Shown here piece by piece: positions 33,801 through 45,030 of a stretch of DNA of 64,000 nucleotides. How positions within the stretch are numbered: position 1 is the stretch's first letter; each line of letters starts with the position of its first letter. The position numbers and the translations under genes were made by a program. The stretch is from NCBI GenBank assembly GCA_947846985.1, contig CANTUZ010000002.1, forward strand, positions 150,593,889-150,657,888, in the 5' to 3' direction. The DNA comes from Fratercula arctica. Lineage: Eukaryota > Chordata > Aves > Charadriiformes > Alcidae. The notes beneath the pieces were generated by a model that was not told where the DNA came from, ran no database searches, and was given only the letters and a program-made list of their open reading frames with translations.

Positions 33801-35981
33801 GGGTCTCTTCAGCTGTAATTCCAAGGTTGCAATATTATAGTGTAGAATACTCCAGATGCAAGTGTACGTAAATAGACCTTTTAGCATATGTGCAGCAAGC
33901 CCAGGGCTTTTGGAAAGCATTAGACTTGCTGCATTTGCTTAGTAGCTTTATGCTACACCTCCAGCAGGTCGAGGGAGGTGATTCTGCTGCTCTGCTCCCC
34001 TCTGGTGAGTCCAGAGGAGGGCCACAAAGTAGATCAGAGGGCTGGAACAACTCTCCTATGAGGAAAGACTGAGAGAGTTGGGGTTGTTCGGCCTGGAGAA
34101 GAGAAGGCTCTGGAGAGACCTTATTGCAGCCTTTTAGTATTTAAAGGAAGCTTTTAAGAAAGATGGAGACAGACTTCTTACCAGGGGCTGTTGCGATAGG
34201 AGAAGGGGTAACAGTTTTAAACTAAAAGAGAGTAGATTCAGAATAGATAGAAGGAAGAAATTTTTTACAATGAGGGTGGTGAAACACTGGCCCAGATTGT
34301 CCAGAGGGGTGGTAGATGCCTCATCCCTGGAAGCATTCAAGGTCAGGTTGGATGGGACTCTGAGCAACCTGGTCTAGTGGAAGGTGTCCCTGCTCATTGC
34401 AGGGAGGTTGGACTAGGTGGCCTTTAAAGGTCCTTTCCAACCCAAACTATTCTATGATTCTTTGATAATTTGGGCCATCCCAAGTAGATCAGATATACTG
34501 CATGTGCAGACTATTTTGACAGTTCATGCGGTCTAACTTGTCCCACAAATGCAATCGTACTACCTTCATGTATACTTCAGAGTTGCTCTAATCATGCAGA
34601 ACGGATATGTCAGATTTCTAGTCTCTTGAGAATCTGGAACTGCAGGGAAATCTGTGAAATCCTGCAAAATCTGCTTGCGTAAACTAAACCTTATTTTAAT
34701 CCTACTGATGCTTTTTCCAAAAGCAAATCCAACACCGACACCTCAGGTGCAATAGAAGTATATCTAAAGGGCTGACTTTTTTGCTGCTTCTACACATTAT
34801 ACAAGCGTTGCTGTCAGAGAGAATAACATGTAGCTAGGTAAGAGGACCATCACTTCACATAATGTTCTGAGTGTTGGAAAGCATTGCTAAGGCCGTTGCT
34901 GAATACTCTGCGGTTTTAAATACTGGGTTTTGAAAAGGAAATGAAGCGTTGGAGAAGAGTTGGGGAGACTAACAAGAATGATCAGAGGTCTAGAAAACAC
35001 GTGCTGCTAAGGAAAAATTGATTGAACTGAACTTTTTCTAAATGCGATAGAATAGAGATGCATTCTCCTAACTGTGTTCAGATATTGCAGCCTGTTCTGA
35101 GTCCATGGGGGAATACAAGAAGAAATAGACTGCATAAAAATTAAGACATGAGTGAAAACCTTCCAAGCAGTAAGAATAGTGAACTGTTAGGATTGCCTGG
35201 GGCAGATGTGGAGTCTGTGTCACTGAAAACTTCCAAGGACAAGTTAGACAACCATCTGTTAAGAATAACATGCTTCCGCCTTGAGTCACAAGAATGGGCA
35301 ATGACTTCTAAGGTTCATTTTTTTCCCCTGAATCTAGTCCTGTAACTGGCTTCTTGATTCTGTGATGGAACTACACTACCCTGAGAAGTTTTCCAGTAGA
35401 GTATAGTTTTGTAATGAATGTTGGTTTGGCTTGTCTCAGATAACAAGAGTGGGCGTTAATTGTCTTTTGTTACTCGCCCAATAACACACTGGTGTCAAAG
35501 GGCTGATCTTGCAGGAGTTTCCTGTAAGTAAGTACTGAAGTAGCTGCAGAGTCTTATTGCTGTTGAACAAGCAAAGACAATAGATTTAAGTTTTCAGAAT
35601 AAGCCTATATCCTTGCATGTCAATTTTTAACTGCTTTCTGTATTATGCAATGATGTATCTAATGTCTTTTCATGTATTTCTTAGAAAGGGAAGAAATGTA
35701 TCCGAACAAAGAAGTCCCTGAAAGCTGTTCGCTTTGAATACAAGAACTGCACTAGTGTGCAGACATACAAACCTCGTTACTGTGGCGTCTGCAATGATGG
35801 GCGATGCTGTACCCCACACAACACCAAAACGATTCAAGTTGAGTTCCGCTGTCCTCAGGGCAAAGTCCTAAAAAAGCCAATGATGTTAATCAACACCTGT
35901 GTCTGTCATAATAACTGTCCTCAGAGTAACAATGCTTTCTTCACACCGTTAGATCCAACATCTAGTGAAGCAAAAATATGA
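30805..35981 (+). CDS. CCN3: CCN3 / NOV matricellular protein, five exons
   Basis: This is the secreted matricellular regulator CCN3 (NOV), which binds integrins, Notch and growth factors outside the cell and affects adhesion, proliferation and differentiation (family knowledge). Coding exons: 30805-30873, 30974-31205, 31439-31690, 33564-33772 and 35685-35981. They sum to 1059 nt, or 352 residues plus stop. Module order is signal peptide (1-23), IGFBP (24-100), VWC (about 101-184), TSP1 (about 185-254) and CT cystine knot (255-352), one module per exon as is usual for CCN genes. The mature part has 12+10+6+10 = 38 cysteines, the full CCN set. Length fits the family (about 350-357). I preferred NOV to CCN1, CCN2 or CCN4 because of stretches such as [34 protein letters not shown] and [12 protein letters not shown], and the C-terminus SSEAKI. 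The start ATG sits in a good context (gaccATGg), 69 bp after the TATA box start. Oddities: intron 1 has a GC donor. The gene is named for its overexpression after retroviral insertion in chicken nephroblastoma (literature). Confidence 0.97.
30874..30973 (+). other. CCN3: CCN3 intron 1 (100 bp, GC-AG type)
   Basis: The donor reads CAG|GCAAGT and the acceptor ccccgCAG|GTGAGC. A GC donor with an otherwise perfect consensus is the usual form of the rare GC-AG introns. The intron is short and almost entirely G/C. If it were retained, the exon 1 frame would stay open to 31209 and give an unrelated arginine-rich tail. Confidence 0.8.
30974..31205 (+). CDS. CCN3: CCN3 exon 2, IGFBP module
   Basis: This 232-nt exon runs from VSGREAAC to GICM and ends in phase 1. 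It carries 12 cysteines, including the IGFBP-type signature [16 protein letters not shown], followed by [12 protein letters not shown]. The acceptor is cccgCAG at 30971-30973. The donor is G|GTAGGT at 31206. GC content is extreme, because the exon lies inside the CpG island. Its first bases (GTGAGC) look like a splice donor, described under findings. Confidence 0.95.
31206..31438 (+). other. CCN3: CCN3 intron 2 (233 bp)
   Basis: This is a GT-AG, phase 1 intron. The 5' half is GC-rich and the 3' end has the pyrimidine tract cctcttttctcgctag. I see no repeat in it. Confidence 0.85.
31439..31690 (+). CDS. CCN3: CCN3 exon 3, VWC module
   Basis: This 252-nt exon is phase 1 at both ends. It starts at (V)[13 protein letters not shown] and ends at GGFAMA. 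Ten cysteines sit in the von Willebrand factor C pattern, for example [18 protein letters not shown] and [10 protein letters not shown]. The acceptor is ctcgctAG at 31437-31438 and the donor is G|GTGAGG at 31691. In CCN proteins this module takes part in binding BMP and TGF-beta type ligands (family knowledge). Confidence 0.96.
31691..33563 (+). other. CCN3: CCN3 intron 3 (1873 bp)
   Basis: This phase 1 intron is AT-rich from about 31,780. I recognise no transposon in it. It has a short local duplication of gaggaataaa-agttctgaa (about 33,220-33,260) and a T run near 33,450. The last ~187 bp are open in the exon 4 frame. Confidence 0.85.
33564..33772 (+). CDS. CCN3: CCN3 exon 4, TSP1 module
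   Basis: This 209-nt exon enters in phase 1 (G|CC gives the Ala of AYRQEATLG) and leaves in phase 0 at GAT AAG|GTATGC. It contains the thrombospondin type 1 core [19 protein letters not shown] with six cysteines, preceded by the linker [15 protein letters not shown] that separates the N- and C-terminal halves. The acceptor is gtctcCAG at 33561-33563. The reading frame stays open upstream through the intron end as far as an ATG at 33377; see findings. Confidence 0.96.
33958..34468 (+). mobile_element. CR1 LINE 3' fragment in CCN3 intron 4
   Basis: It starts at ccagcaggtcgagggaggtg, has an internal deletion (ctctggtgag joined to tccagaggagggccac), continues through ggctggaacaactctcctat and ggttggactaggtggccttt, and ends at ctattctatgattctttgat. 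The frame is broken. It has the same orientation as CCN3. Confidence 0.92.
34890..35368 (+). mobile_element. Old, decayed CR1 fragment in CCN3 intron 4
   Basis: Traces of the CR1 3' part can be followed in order: aagaatgatcagaggtctag, ttaggattgcctggggcaga, gtcactgaaaacttccaagg and tgattctgtgatgg at the end. Divergence is much higher than in the neighbouring copy. Confidence 0.6.
35685..35981 (+). CDS. CCN3: CCN3 exon 5, CT cystine-knot module and stop
   Basis: This 297-nt coding part gives 98 residues from [11 protein letters not shown] to SSEAKI, then TGA. The CT (cystine-knot) module has ten cysteines, including [18 protein letters not shown] and the closing CVCHNNC. NCT within the YKNCTS stretch is a potential N-glycosylation site. 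The acceptor is tttcttAG at 35683-35684. This module mediates dimerisation and receptor binding in the family and is found only in CCN members that keep domain IV. Confidence 0.96.
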   Translation, partial: KGKKCIRTKKSLKAVRFEYKNCTSVQTYKPRYCGVCNDGRCCTPHNTKTIQVEFRCPQGKVLKKPMMLINTCVCHNNCPQSNNAFFTPLDPTSSEAKI

Positions 35982-36692
35982 AAAGCATTAATTAGGTAGT
36001 GCAAAAGGTATAAATAGTTTATACAAAACTTGACCCACAATCAGGTGAATGTAACAATGACATACGTAAAATATCTAAGATGTTTTTCAAAACAGTCTAG
36101 GCGCTTTCTTTTTTCCTGTAGTTTATTAAATACCTCATTTTACATTTTCCCCTTCCAAACATCTTTTATTCACTTGAAGGAAATTGTGTGCCTTGGACAG
36201 AGCTGCCTTTTTTTCCTGATGGTGGCATGAAGATTACAAAGTGAACAGCTGGTCTTTCTCCTTGACTTAAGGCGATCATGCCATGAGCTTCAGTAGCTGT
36301 AAGACTGGGCTCTTCAAGAGTAAATGGATTCCTTGGGGAATGCATGATACCATATCACATAAGCTTCCAGGTTCTTCACTTCGCATAATGTGTATAAACA
36401 CTTAAGCAGTGTTCTTTTTCCATTCTAATGAAACTCTGTCTCTGATGACAGTAAAAATCTTACTGATAGAAGTGTTGCATTCTTCTGTCTTGTAAAATAC
36501 CTTGTATCTGTACCTCCAAATTTCTCTGAGGATTAAGTTTGCACATAGCCCCTGAATGACATAGCTAAGATCTCCTATCCTGAAGTATAGCAGATTGATA
36601 GCTGACAGCAATTAAATTTCTGTTTGGTAACTTCACTAGCAGTCTAATCCAAAACCCACTGAAGTCAGCGTCTTAGGAGAACAATGTGTGTC

Positions 36693-36812
36693 TGTAGATA
36701 TAACTATTTGGATGCAAAAATAAAATTTCCGTAAATTCCTCTAAAATAGTAACTGTATCATATGGTGCTTCATTTCTAAGAAAGGTGTATATGTAAATAG
36801 AAACTGTATATA
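36693..36812 (+). promoter_or_regulatory. Three Pumilio-type motifs in the CCN3 3'UTR
   Basis: TGTAGATA (36693-36700), TGTAAATA (36792-36799) and TGTATATA (36805-36812) all fit the Pumilio consensus UGUANAUA in the sense strand. Two lie between the poly(A) signals, so only the longer mRNA would carry all three. Pumilio proteins usually shorten mRNA life. Use here is inferred. Confidence 0.45.
36719..36724 (+). terminator. CCN3: Proximal poly(A) signal of CCN3
   Basis: AATAAA lies 738 nt after the stop codon. It could be used as an alternative to the distal signal. The downstream GT-rich element is less obvious here. Confidence 0.5.
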
Positions 36813-36835
36813 TTGTAATATAACTTTACTAAGTA

Positions 36836-36841
36836 AATAAA
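36836..36841 (+). terminator. CCN3: Distal poly(A) signal of CCN3
   Basis: AATAAA is followed 30-45 nt later by a T/G-rich stretch, the usual arrangement for cleavage. It is the better of the two candidates. Confidence 0.65.
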
Positions 36842-36865
36842 CTTAATACGATTCAAAATATTTTC

Positions 36866-38008
36866 CCCCTAAAGTTGTTTGTTTTAAGCTACCAACTTTT
36901 AACAGCTAAAAGCAATGGTAAGAAAAAAGAGTTTGCAGACTCCTAAAATCAGAAGACTCTGTCTTGTGATGTTCTTAGCGTACCTCATCCTAATTGCTGC
37001 CCTAATGGGTATGCAGTGTCTTGGTGCGGGAAAGGATGACTGATTTGTGAGGCACACGTTAGAAGGGAGGTTTCTTTCAGGGCAAAGTAGCCCGGGAGAC
37101 AGGGTGATGTAAATAGGTTTGGATGCGGTGTGCCCTGAGACATAGTGGTGGTGGGGAAGAATGATTATGTGATCTGGAGATTGGGCTTGGGTCTGAAGTA
37201 CTGATGAAGCGTTTAATTGTGTCTTGCAGCATTTCTGCCTCATAAAAGCAGCCTGTGACCCTGCTTCTGCTACATATTTTATGGCAATATCCCCAAGGAA
37301 TATAGAGCCTGAGGGCGGCAGTTTCACATATGTGAAATCATGTATATAATGGGATTGTGCAAACAGGTCAGAAGTACAGTTGTGCAGACATTCAGCTGCC
37401 TAGACTGTGGGCCCAAGCTTAGCTCAGTGTGTGTCTCTGTTAGAGGTACCAGAGTAGTACTTATGCCACAACCATTCTATAACCATGCGGTAGGAAACAG
37501 CCCTCTCTAGAGAAAAAAAGGCAGAAGGCCAAATCTCAGCATATATGGCCTAGCGTCCTCCTTTTCTGTAGGAGCTAGCAACCTCCAGTTTGGCAATTCC
37601 TGAGATAGTCACAGGGTGGAATACAGCTCTATGTTAAGTCTCCAAAATTTGGTGTCTACGTGTAGACATCTAAATGTCCATTTTAGCCAATGGAGCCCAA
37701 AATGAAGTTGGCTGCGAGTGAGCATCAACAGCTGAAAATTTTAGTAACTTCTAAGTCATCCTTGAAGGTATGAGGGCCTGGTGCTAACTGGTTCAGTTAA
37801 GGTTAGATAGATCTTGCGTCCTCAACTGGACTCTAGCGTGGTTCTCCCCACTAATTGTGCCAATGATAAATTTCTTTGTAGTCATTGCTGTTGTTATCAG
37901 CTGTTGTTGTGCTGGTCAAACAGCTGGAAGCAGACCAGTCTTGTCCTTCATCAGGCACGTGCTCATGAACACATGCACACTCCCTGCCCTTGCACTGTTT
38001 AATTCCTA
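36866..38008. other. Intergenic downstream of CCN3
   Basis: Follows the CCN3 poly(A) site. I see no gene, repeat or regulatory element that I can support. Confidence 0.5.
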
Positions 38009-38460
38009 ATCATAGAATCATAGCGTAGTTTGGGTTGGAGGGGACTTTTAAAGGCCATCTAGTCCAACCCCCCTGCAATAAGCAGGAACATCTTCCACTA
38101 GACCAGGTTGCTCAGAGCCCCGTCCAACCTGACCTTGAATGTTTCCAGGGATGGGGCATCTACCACCTCTCTGGGCAACCTGTGCCAGTGCCCCACCACC
38201 CTCATAGTAAATAAAATTCTTCCTTATATCTATTCTGAATCTCCTTTCTTTTAGTTTAAAACCATTATCCTTTGTCCTGTCGCAACAGGCCCTGCTACAT
38301 CTTTCCTGTAGGCCCCCTTTAAGTACAGAAAGGCCTCCTTGGAGCCTTCTCCAGGGTGAACAACCCCAACTTTCAGCCTGTCCTCATAGGAGAGGTGTTC
38401 CATCCCTCTGGTCATTTTTGTGGCCCTCCTCTGGACCCGCTCCAACAGGTCCCTGCCTCT
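38009..38460 (-). mobile_element. CR1 LINE 3' fragment, minus strand
   Basis: It begins with the reversed tail aatcatagaatcatagcgta, then gttggaggggacttttaaag, and runs back into ORF2. Minus-strand translation near 38,445 reads [22 protein letters not shown]. The frame is damaged further on. Confidence 0.93.
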
Positions 38461-41400
38461 CTAACGTAGAGATTTTGTAAAGTTCTTCCTGGTTTTGCAC
38501 CCAGCAACCTCATGTACTAGGAAATGCTGAGTGCTGGAGAGTACGAGGCCAGGACTCTTCTAAGTGGCTGAGGAATGGTTAAGTAGCAGGCTAGACTCTG
38601 GAGAGATGGAAGAAGGATTATTTACAACTACTTTCACCCCACATCTCTAACAGCCCCCACCCCCGAGACTGGTTTGTGCAATGCTTTTCTAATATAACGT
38701 AAGCTATTGAGCATTTCTCAGGATCATCTTGCAAATTACATGCATCTGGATTTGCAAGAGACACATAAACTACTGAGCAATGCAGCATTTGACTGTCTGG
38801 ACAAATTTAAACAGTCTTTGGATTAATAAACCTCAGCTAATCCTGAGCCAGGTGTAATTAGAGAGGAATGCAGTCAACCACTGACTTCCTAAGAAGCAAA
38901 ATGGTTCACTCAATCACTTTATTTTTACAGTTCGTCTACTTCTTTCACACCCAAAGTTATTTATACTTGTGCATCAGCTTATCGTTGTTGCATTGTTTCT
39001 CCCTTATGTCTCTGCTTTCCCTTCATGTTAGCTGGATTTTCACTGAATTCCTCATATTTTCCTTTTATTGGATCTTACAAGCAAAGCCAAGCTCTTCAGT
39101 AGGTAGCCTGCCCTTTGCAGGCAAGCTGAAGAGCTTCTCTGGGATATGAACCCACGACCCCTTGTACATTAAGATCATTCACTACTTTTAAGTTTGTGGG
39201 TTTTTCCCCTCCAAAGGCAGGAGTTTAATTTCCAATATTTTCAAAGAGACATAAACCCAGCTTCCTGCTGAGACACTTCTTGTGGCTCGTCCATCACTTC
39301 CTCTGAAAAGAAGACTGTGTGCACTATGGCATAGGAGTTCAGTTCTAACTCCAGTAACTCCTTTTGTCTATCGACATTTCCCCAGCACTTTAAACTGTGG
39401 TCTCCACTTCAGCACATCTAGTGCCAAAATGCCTCCAATAACCTCCCTCAGTGCTGCTCGACATCATCTCCATGTCTTCAACCCATTTTGTGAGAAAGGA
39501 ATTACCTTCATGAAAGCAAAGTGCTACAGCGTTCAGATCCTTATTAGCTACTTTTATTAACACCAGAACTCTTGCAATCTCAATGTCTTCTTACAATGTT
39601 GTAGCATTTCAGCAGGAAAAATATCTTTTGGAAAGGAACACAAAGGTTTCCTCTGGAAAAAAGGAGCCAAAGTTCTCCACTGTCTTTTAGACTATATGCA
39701 TAATACCATTCAGTGGCTATTTTTACCTCAACTCAGTTGATACAGCTTTTCATATGGTATCGGTTTTGTTATATTCAATTGTTTTACTTTAATATGGACA
39801 ACTACTAGCTTAAACTTTGGGCCAATTTCAGCATGTTCCTGCAAAAGGTCATGACGCTGATTTAATTAAAACACAACAGTGGCGTGTCAAACCTGTGATA
39901 TTTGTATAGGTAAACTCCAATGATAAAATCCTGAACTTTCCTGGTGTAGGGCTGTGATTTTCCCAAAAAAAGCAAAGTTAAATTACTCAGATTGAGCAAA
40001 ATTAAATTATTCGAATGTCAGCAATTCATTTTCAGATCACCCAGGATTCCCAACTGAGCATTTCAGGGAATATAACTTGAAATTCAATGCACGGGTCCAT
40101 ACAGCGGTATGTCCTGAGCAAGATATGTTGATGGAACAAGCACAAAATATGCTGGTTGACTCCTTCATCCCATACTCTGTGAACAAATTTACCTTTTCTT
40201 TGCTAGTACCAATCAAGGACTGTCCTAAAAATAAGTTGGTTAGAAACATTTTTTTTTTTTAAATTATTTATTCACTTAATTTAACAGCTTCTGGTGTTAG
40301 CAACTGGTAGGCTAAGTGCACCTTCAGTAAGTGATGTTGACGACAGCCAGTGTTACCCGCTACAGCACATATACCCAGTAGGGATGTTTGTAGCTACTTC
40401 TAAGACTGTTTCATATCTAGGACTTCACTACAGCAACATGCTTCTTGCATTTAATCTGCTTCGAATTTCTCTAATGGAGTCGTCAAAGACAGATTGCAAA
40501 TATGTCTTTTTTTTTTGCCTTCACTGACTACGTAAGGAGAGCAGCTGCCAGCCTCGTCAGCTGGATGCCTGACACTAGACTGAAAACCTCACAGTAAGAA
40601 AAATTGCACAATTAATTTCAGTAAGATCATGGCTTCACCCTTTCTTTTTCCAGTATAATTCCAGGAGTAGTACAATAAAAACTTCAGGAAAAATAGAATG
40701 TCCCTATTTTTTTTTCTTTCTAGTCCAAGCTATAATTTGTCTTCACTCCATTTTTATTAACTTAGAGGTGTGTGGGGAGAAGGACAGGAAGGAATTTAGT
40801 TACTATTTCTAGCCCTAATATTTATATCTTATGACAAATCTGAACTTCATGGAATAGGTTTTTATTTCTCTCCTCTGACTATTTACTACCTTGGAATTTA
40901 TTTTAATTCTTAATTTTTGAAGGAATAATAAAATAATTTTTTTTATATCGAAGCCCTCTCCATTAACAGATGTTTCAAAAAGCCGTTCTAGTTATGTCTA
41001 CCATGCAAGTTTTGTAATATGAGCTCTCTGGTGCAGGCATCAAATTTAGTGTCACCTGCGGGAAAATTCCGCTCTGATTTTCCCATTACCAGTCCCAGTT
41101 TATGCATGACACAGGGACAAACACCTGTTCTATGACCAGAAGGTACTACGCTGATATCAGTCAGGAGACCTACCATGCATCTGTGAGAGGAACAGTTTAC
41201 TTGCAAATATCTAGTAAATATGATTTATATTGACTTAAATCCCTGCAGTTAACATTGTGCGAAGTGTTAACTAAATGTGCAAAGTTAGAGCTAACAGCCT
41301 GGTCATGGTTAAGCACATCTTTAAAATCTCACGGACTGTAGAGGGAGCCCAGATGATTGACTGCCTGCCAGTGAATTTGCTGGGATAACATAAAATTAAT

Positions 41401-42354
41401 CTCACACTAGGCCTCTCCACTCAGAGAAACAGTAGGGAAAAGCCATTGCTGATCTATTGTTTTGTAGATTAGCAAATAGAAAAAAAAAATGTATTTCTTT
41501 ATATGCCAAGAAATAGATTTATCTGCCCTGGACATGCAAGTAGTCACATTAAAGTAATGACCTAAAATGCTTCAGTGTTCGTGGATGTTAATCTGGTGGT
41601 TGTTATTCTGAAAGTTAGAATAAAATATTGCCACCAAAATATTGCATTTCAGTCAAACAGGGAGACCTGTGTCTCTGGTCTCCTAGGTTGTCTCTCCTCT
41701 TCTTTACCCTCTCATTCTATCAGTGTGCGCTGGATCTGCTTCCCACCCTCTTCCATATTTTTTCTATGCTTTCCTCCACAAAATACTCTTTTTATCCCAG
41801 TTTTTGAAGTCATATTATTCACTTCTACAGTGCCCTCAAGTGGTAAATTAAACATGCATGTCCCGTTGGAGAGGCCTTCCCCACAAATGCCGTACACCCT
41901 GAGCATCCTTCCTTCTCCTGCTCTCGGGGAGTCTTGCAGCCCTCAGGGTACGTGTTATGTCCATCGTGGCTGCGAAAACATTTGCTAGGAGCTCACATCA
42001 GAAAATTTTCAAGCTTAAGCACGATTTAATTTTGCTGAAAGCTAGCCATTTGCAAGGATCTTTTAAGGAGGAAAAGATGCCTTAAGAGAGATTTGCTCTC
42101 CTGCACCACTGGGTCTGGCTCTTCAGAAACCCAGGCTCAGCACCTCGTCTCACAGAGAAATTCAGAAAGAAAGAATCTATGCATTGGGCTAAACAGAGAC
42201 TTGAGTCTGCACATAACCCAGGACTGTGCTCTGATAATCAGGACAAAAAAAATAAGCACATTAGCCCCTGTGGGAGGATTGCTAGTTTGAGTTGTTTTGC
42301 TTTTTCCTCCCTCTGTTTTTAATTAAAGAATTGCACTTAAATAGAAAACTGATT

Positions 42355-42374
42355 GGGGGGGAGAGGGGGGAGGG
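42355..42374 (+). repeat. G-run cluster
   Basis: Ggggggg, aga, gggggg, a, ggg in 20 bp could form a G-quadruplex on the plus strand. It sits in a stretch of unique, AT-rich sequence. Confidence 0.6.
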
Positions 42375-44181
42375 CGTGTGTGCAAAAAGAAACAAATCCC
42401 GGAAATCCTTGCATAGATTGAGGCAGAATTAAATCCTCTGAGCTGCATTTGTAAACAACAGCAATTATTGAAATGCTTGAAAAGTTGTACCCTCACCACT
42501 CTGCAAAAAATGTACCTTCAGGCTGCAGCATGCTAGGCCGGCCAATTCCCAAAGACAATGCACCTCTTTGGGGAAAACAATCAGACTTTCAACATTTTGG
42601 AAGTACATACCTTTAGCAGGCTGCAGCTAGTGTTGTCACTCTGTGGGATGTGAGTTTGTAATGGTACGTTAAACTCTGTGGTCCTCAGAGCAGGACGATG
42701 CTAAGGGCCATGCTAAAGGCCACCTTTGCCACCTCTGCGCGGCTTAGAGGGCAGAAGGGAGAGCCCATCGCTCGGGGCCAGAACTAGAAGCCATAGTTGG
42801 GTTCAAATTTACAGTAAAAGATGGGTTTCAGTGGGTTGTCCCAGTTCATCTCCAAACCATGGAGAAGGGGGACACCTGGTGGCTACAAGCCATTTTGTCT
42901 TGTCAATGATACGCCGTCTTTGGGCCTGCTCCTGAAAGTGGGGATGCATCCGGATGAGGCCAACTGGTGTTAGTTATGACAACTCTCACTGGTTGTGGGG
43001 ACATTAACAGCAAGGTAGGGCAGAAGCCTGGATAGCTGTCCGATTGTTAAATGTATGCAAATTATTATTAGCATTATGTCAGGCCCCAGCCCCACCGGGG
43101 ACCTCCTTTGGCTTGGTGTAGATATACAATGCACAAGAAAGTTTCTCATCCCAGAGACTTTCCAGTTAAGTGGGAAAGACACAGAGGATGAAGGGAAGGA
43201 AAAGCCCTTTTCTCTGGTTAGCACACAAGACACTAAAAGCTCAGAATATATGAGCAGCTTCCTCTCCACCACACACAATTTGTGGCAAAATCAGGAAATG
43301 AGCCCATTTCTAAGTCACCATCTACAGCCATGACCGCAAAGGCTGTCCTCCTCCTTTTAGCTTTATCCTTTCAAGTCCATCCTGCACCTCAGAGGATCAC
43401 GTAAAGGAAATGAAGGAATAGGCTTTCTTTTTAGAGAGACAGAGGGATCTCAGGCACCATGGAAGACCTTTACAGACTAGAAGGACAATGAGGTCAGGGA
43501 AAATGATGGTCTCGGGAATGATGACTGTTCGCTCCATCATTAAGAGGCTGCTTTCTGTGTATGATACACAAATGTACTTAAGACAATATTATTTCATTTG
43601 ATTGCAAACCACCATGTTTTGGGTTACACGTTGCCTGGTGGAATATGGCTTTGCACCTCTCTTCTTTGAGATGCTTGTGGAGGAAATGTTCATCTCTCAC
43701 TTGCACTGACCATTATTCAGCGCAGATGCTGAATCTTTCCTCTTCCAGGCTGTAGTGAACATTTTAGTTCCCATATTAGCATGAAAACATAAAAAGCCTA
43801 TGGATCAGTATTTGCAGCACATGTACAGCTGCAGAACCATGACTCTGAAGAGAGACAAGGAAGACCAGGAGCTCCAGGGCTGGGGAGTGAGTCCCTGCCC
43901 TGCTCCCCAGGCACTTGGAACATAAAAAAAGAAAAGAGGAGAAATTTCTGCTGCAACCTTCAGGCCTGCCTGAAGTGGGAGGGCAGAGGGAAGGGCAAGA
44001 GCACAGTTTTGAGAGATAGAAAAAGCCTTATGCCAGTTGCAGCTGTTACATCAAGTTCTTTGAGGTATCTGTGCTCTTTTATTTAAGCTGACTTGAGTTT
44101 TTGGTTCCTGGGAAGAGCTGATATGTTCTTGCCTTAATTCACGTTTGTTCAGCATTTTAAAGCCCTCGCACTAGATCCCCT

Positions 44182-44226
44182 CAAAACAAAAACAAAAACA
44201 AAAACAAACAAACAAACAAAAAAACA
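44182..44226. repeat. (CAAAAA)n/(CAAA)n simple repeat
   Basis: Several caaaaa units are followed by four caaa units and an A run. Confidence 0.9.
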
Positions 44227-44934
44227 GAATTGTTGAAATGCAAGTGCTGAGCTTTACCCAGCTTTTCAATATTTCCATGAAAAGAGGTTTTTCAGATTTA
44301 CCACGAGGGGGAGGCAGCTGAAAAATTATCAGACACACATTCTTAGAACTCTGGGGGGTTTTGTGAAAAACACAGGGACATCCACAAAAAGAGTGTAAGC
44401 ATATCTCCCTTCAGGCTTAGAGAAAATATTAACCTTTTCATGGCTGTTATCAATTCATATCCTTTTAAGTAAGGTTCATTTTTTTAAAATCTTATTTATT
44501 GCTGTTAGAATAAAATTCAGCATTTCCCAGAGGAAGGAAATCTGCTAAGGGAAACGATGCTCTTGCTTCTAGATATGGAGTGAAATAGTAGAAATAGTTT
44601 CTCCAGAATTTAAATGAATCAGCAAACACATGCTGCATGTTTAGTAGGAAGTTGATCAAAGAAAAAGTATTTCTAATTTCAGGTGTATTATACTACACAT
44701 TGAATCAAAAAATACATACTTGTACTAAAAAAGCAGCTGTTTTGTCTTCCAATGGAATACTCTACACACTCTAAATCTGTTTCCCAACGTAATTAATTTT
44801 GCTGTGTGTCTGAAACAGAATTTTTAAGGACAAACTACCAAAATCTAAGAACAGGAAAAGCGATAGATAGAGCGATAACTAAGGTCACCAAAAACCTTCC
44901 ACTGCCCCCAGCACCAGCAGAAAAGGGAGAGAAA

Positions 44935-45030
44935 AAAGCCAGATGAGGCAGAGAGAGGTCAACTCCCTTCCCCATGGTCTCCAGCCGATCAGTGGCAGAT
45001 CCAAAAATACGAGGTATTAGCAAGGTATGT
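44935..45030 (-). mobile_element. MIR-like SINE relic
   Basis: Ggtcaactcccttccccatg, then gtctccagccgatcagtggc, agatcc resembles the reversed MIR core. Weak and without clear ends. Confidence 0.35.

Larger units (their letters stand above)
33773..35684 (+). other. CCN3: CCN3 intron 4 (1912 bp) with two CR1 copies
   Basis: This phase 0 intron has donor AAG|GTATGC and acceptor cttag|AAAGGG. It holds one fairly preserved and one strongly decayed CR1 fragment, both in the gene's orientation. The remaining sequence, about 35,370-35,680, looks unique. Confidence 0.85.
35982..36865 (+). other. CCN3: CCN3 3'UTR
   Basis: This AT-rich stretch runs from the stop codon to the second poly(A) signal and a following T/G-rich element (gttgtttgttttaag near 36,873). 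The end was chosen 15-25 nt after AATAAA at 36836. Three UGUANAUA motifs lie in its last 175 nt. Confidence 0.7.

Noticed and set aside
39100..39175. Gggatatgaacccacgaccc resembles the reversed T-arm of a tRNA.
   Set aside because: No complete cloverleaf can be drawn: D-arm and acceptor stem partners are missing. At most a SINE-head relic.
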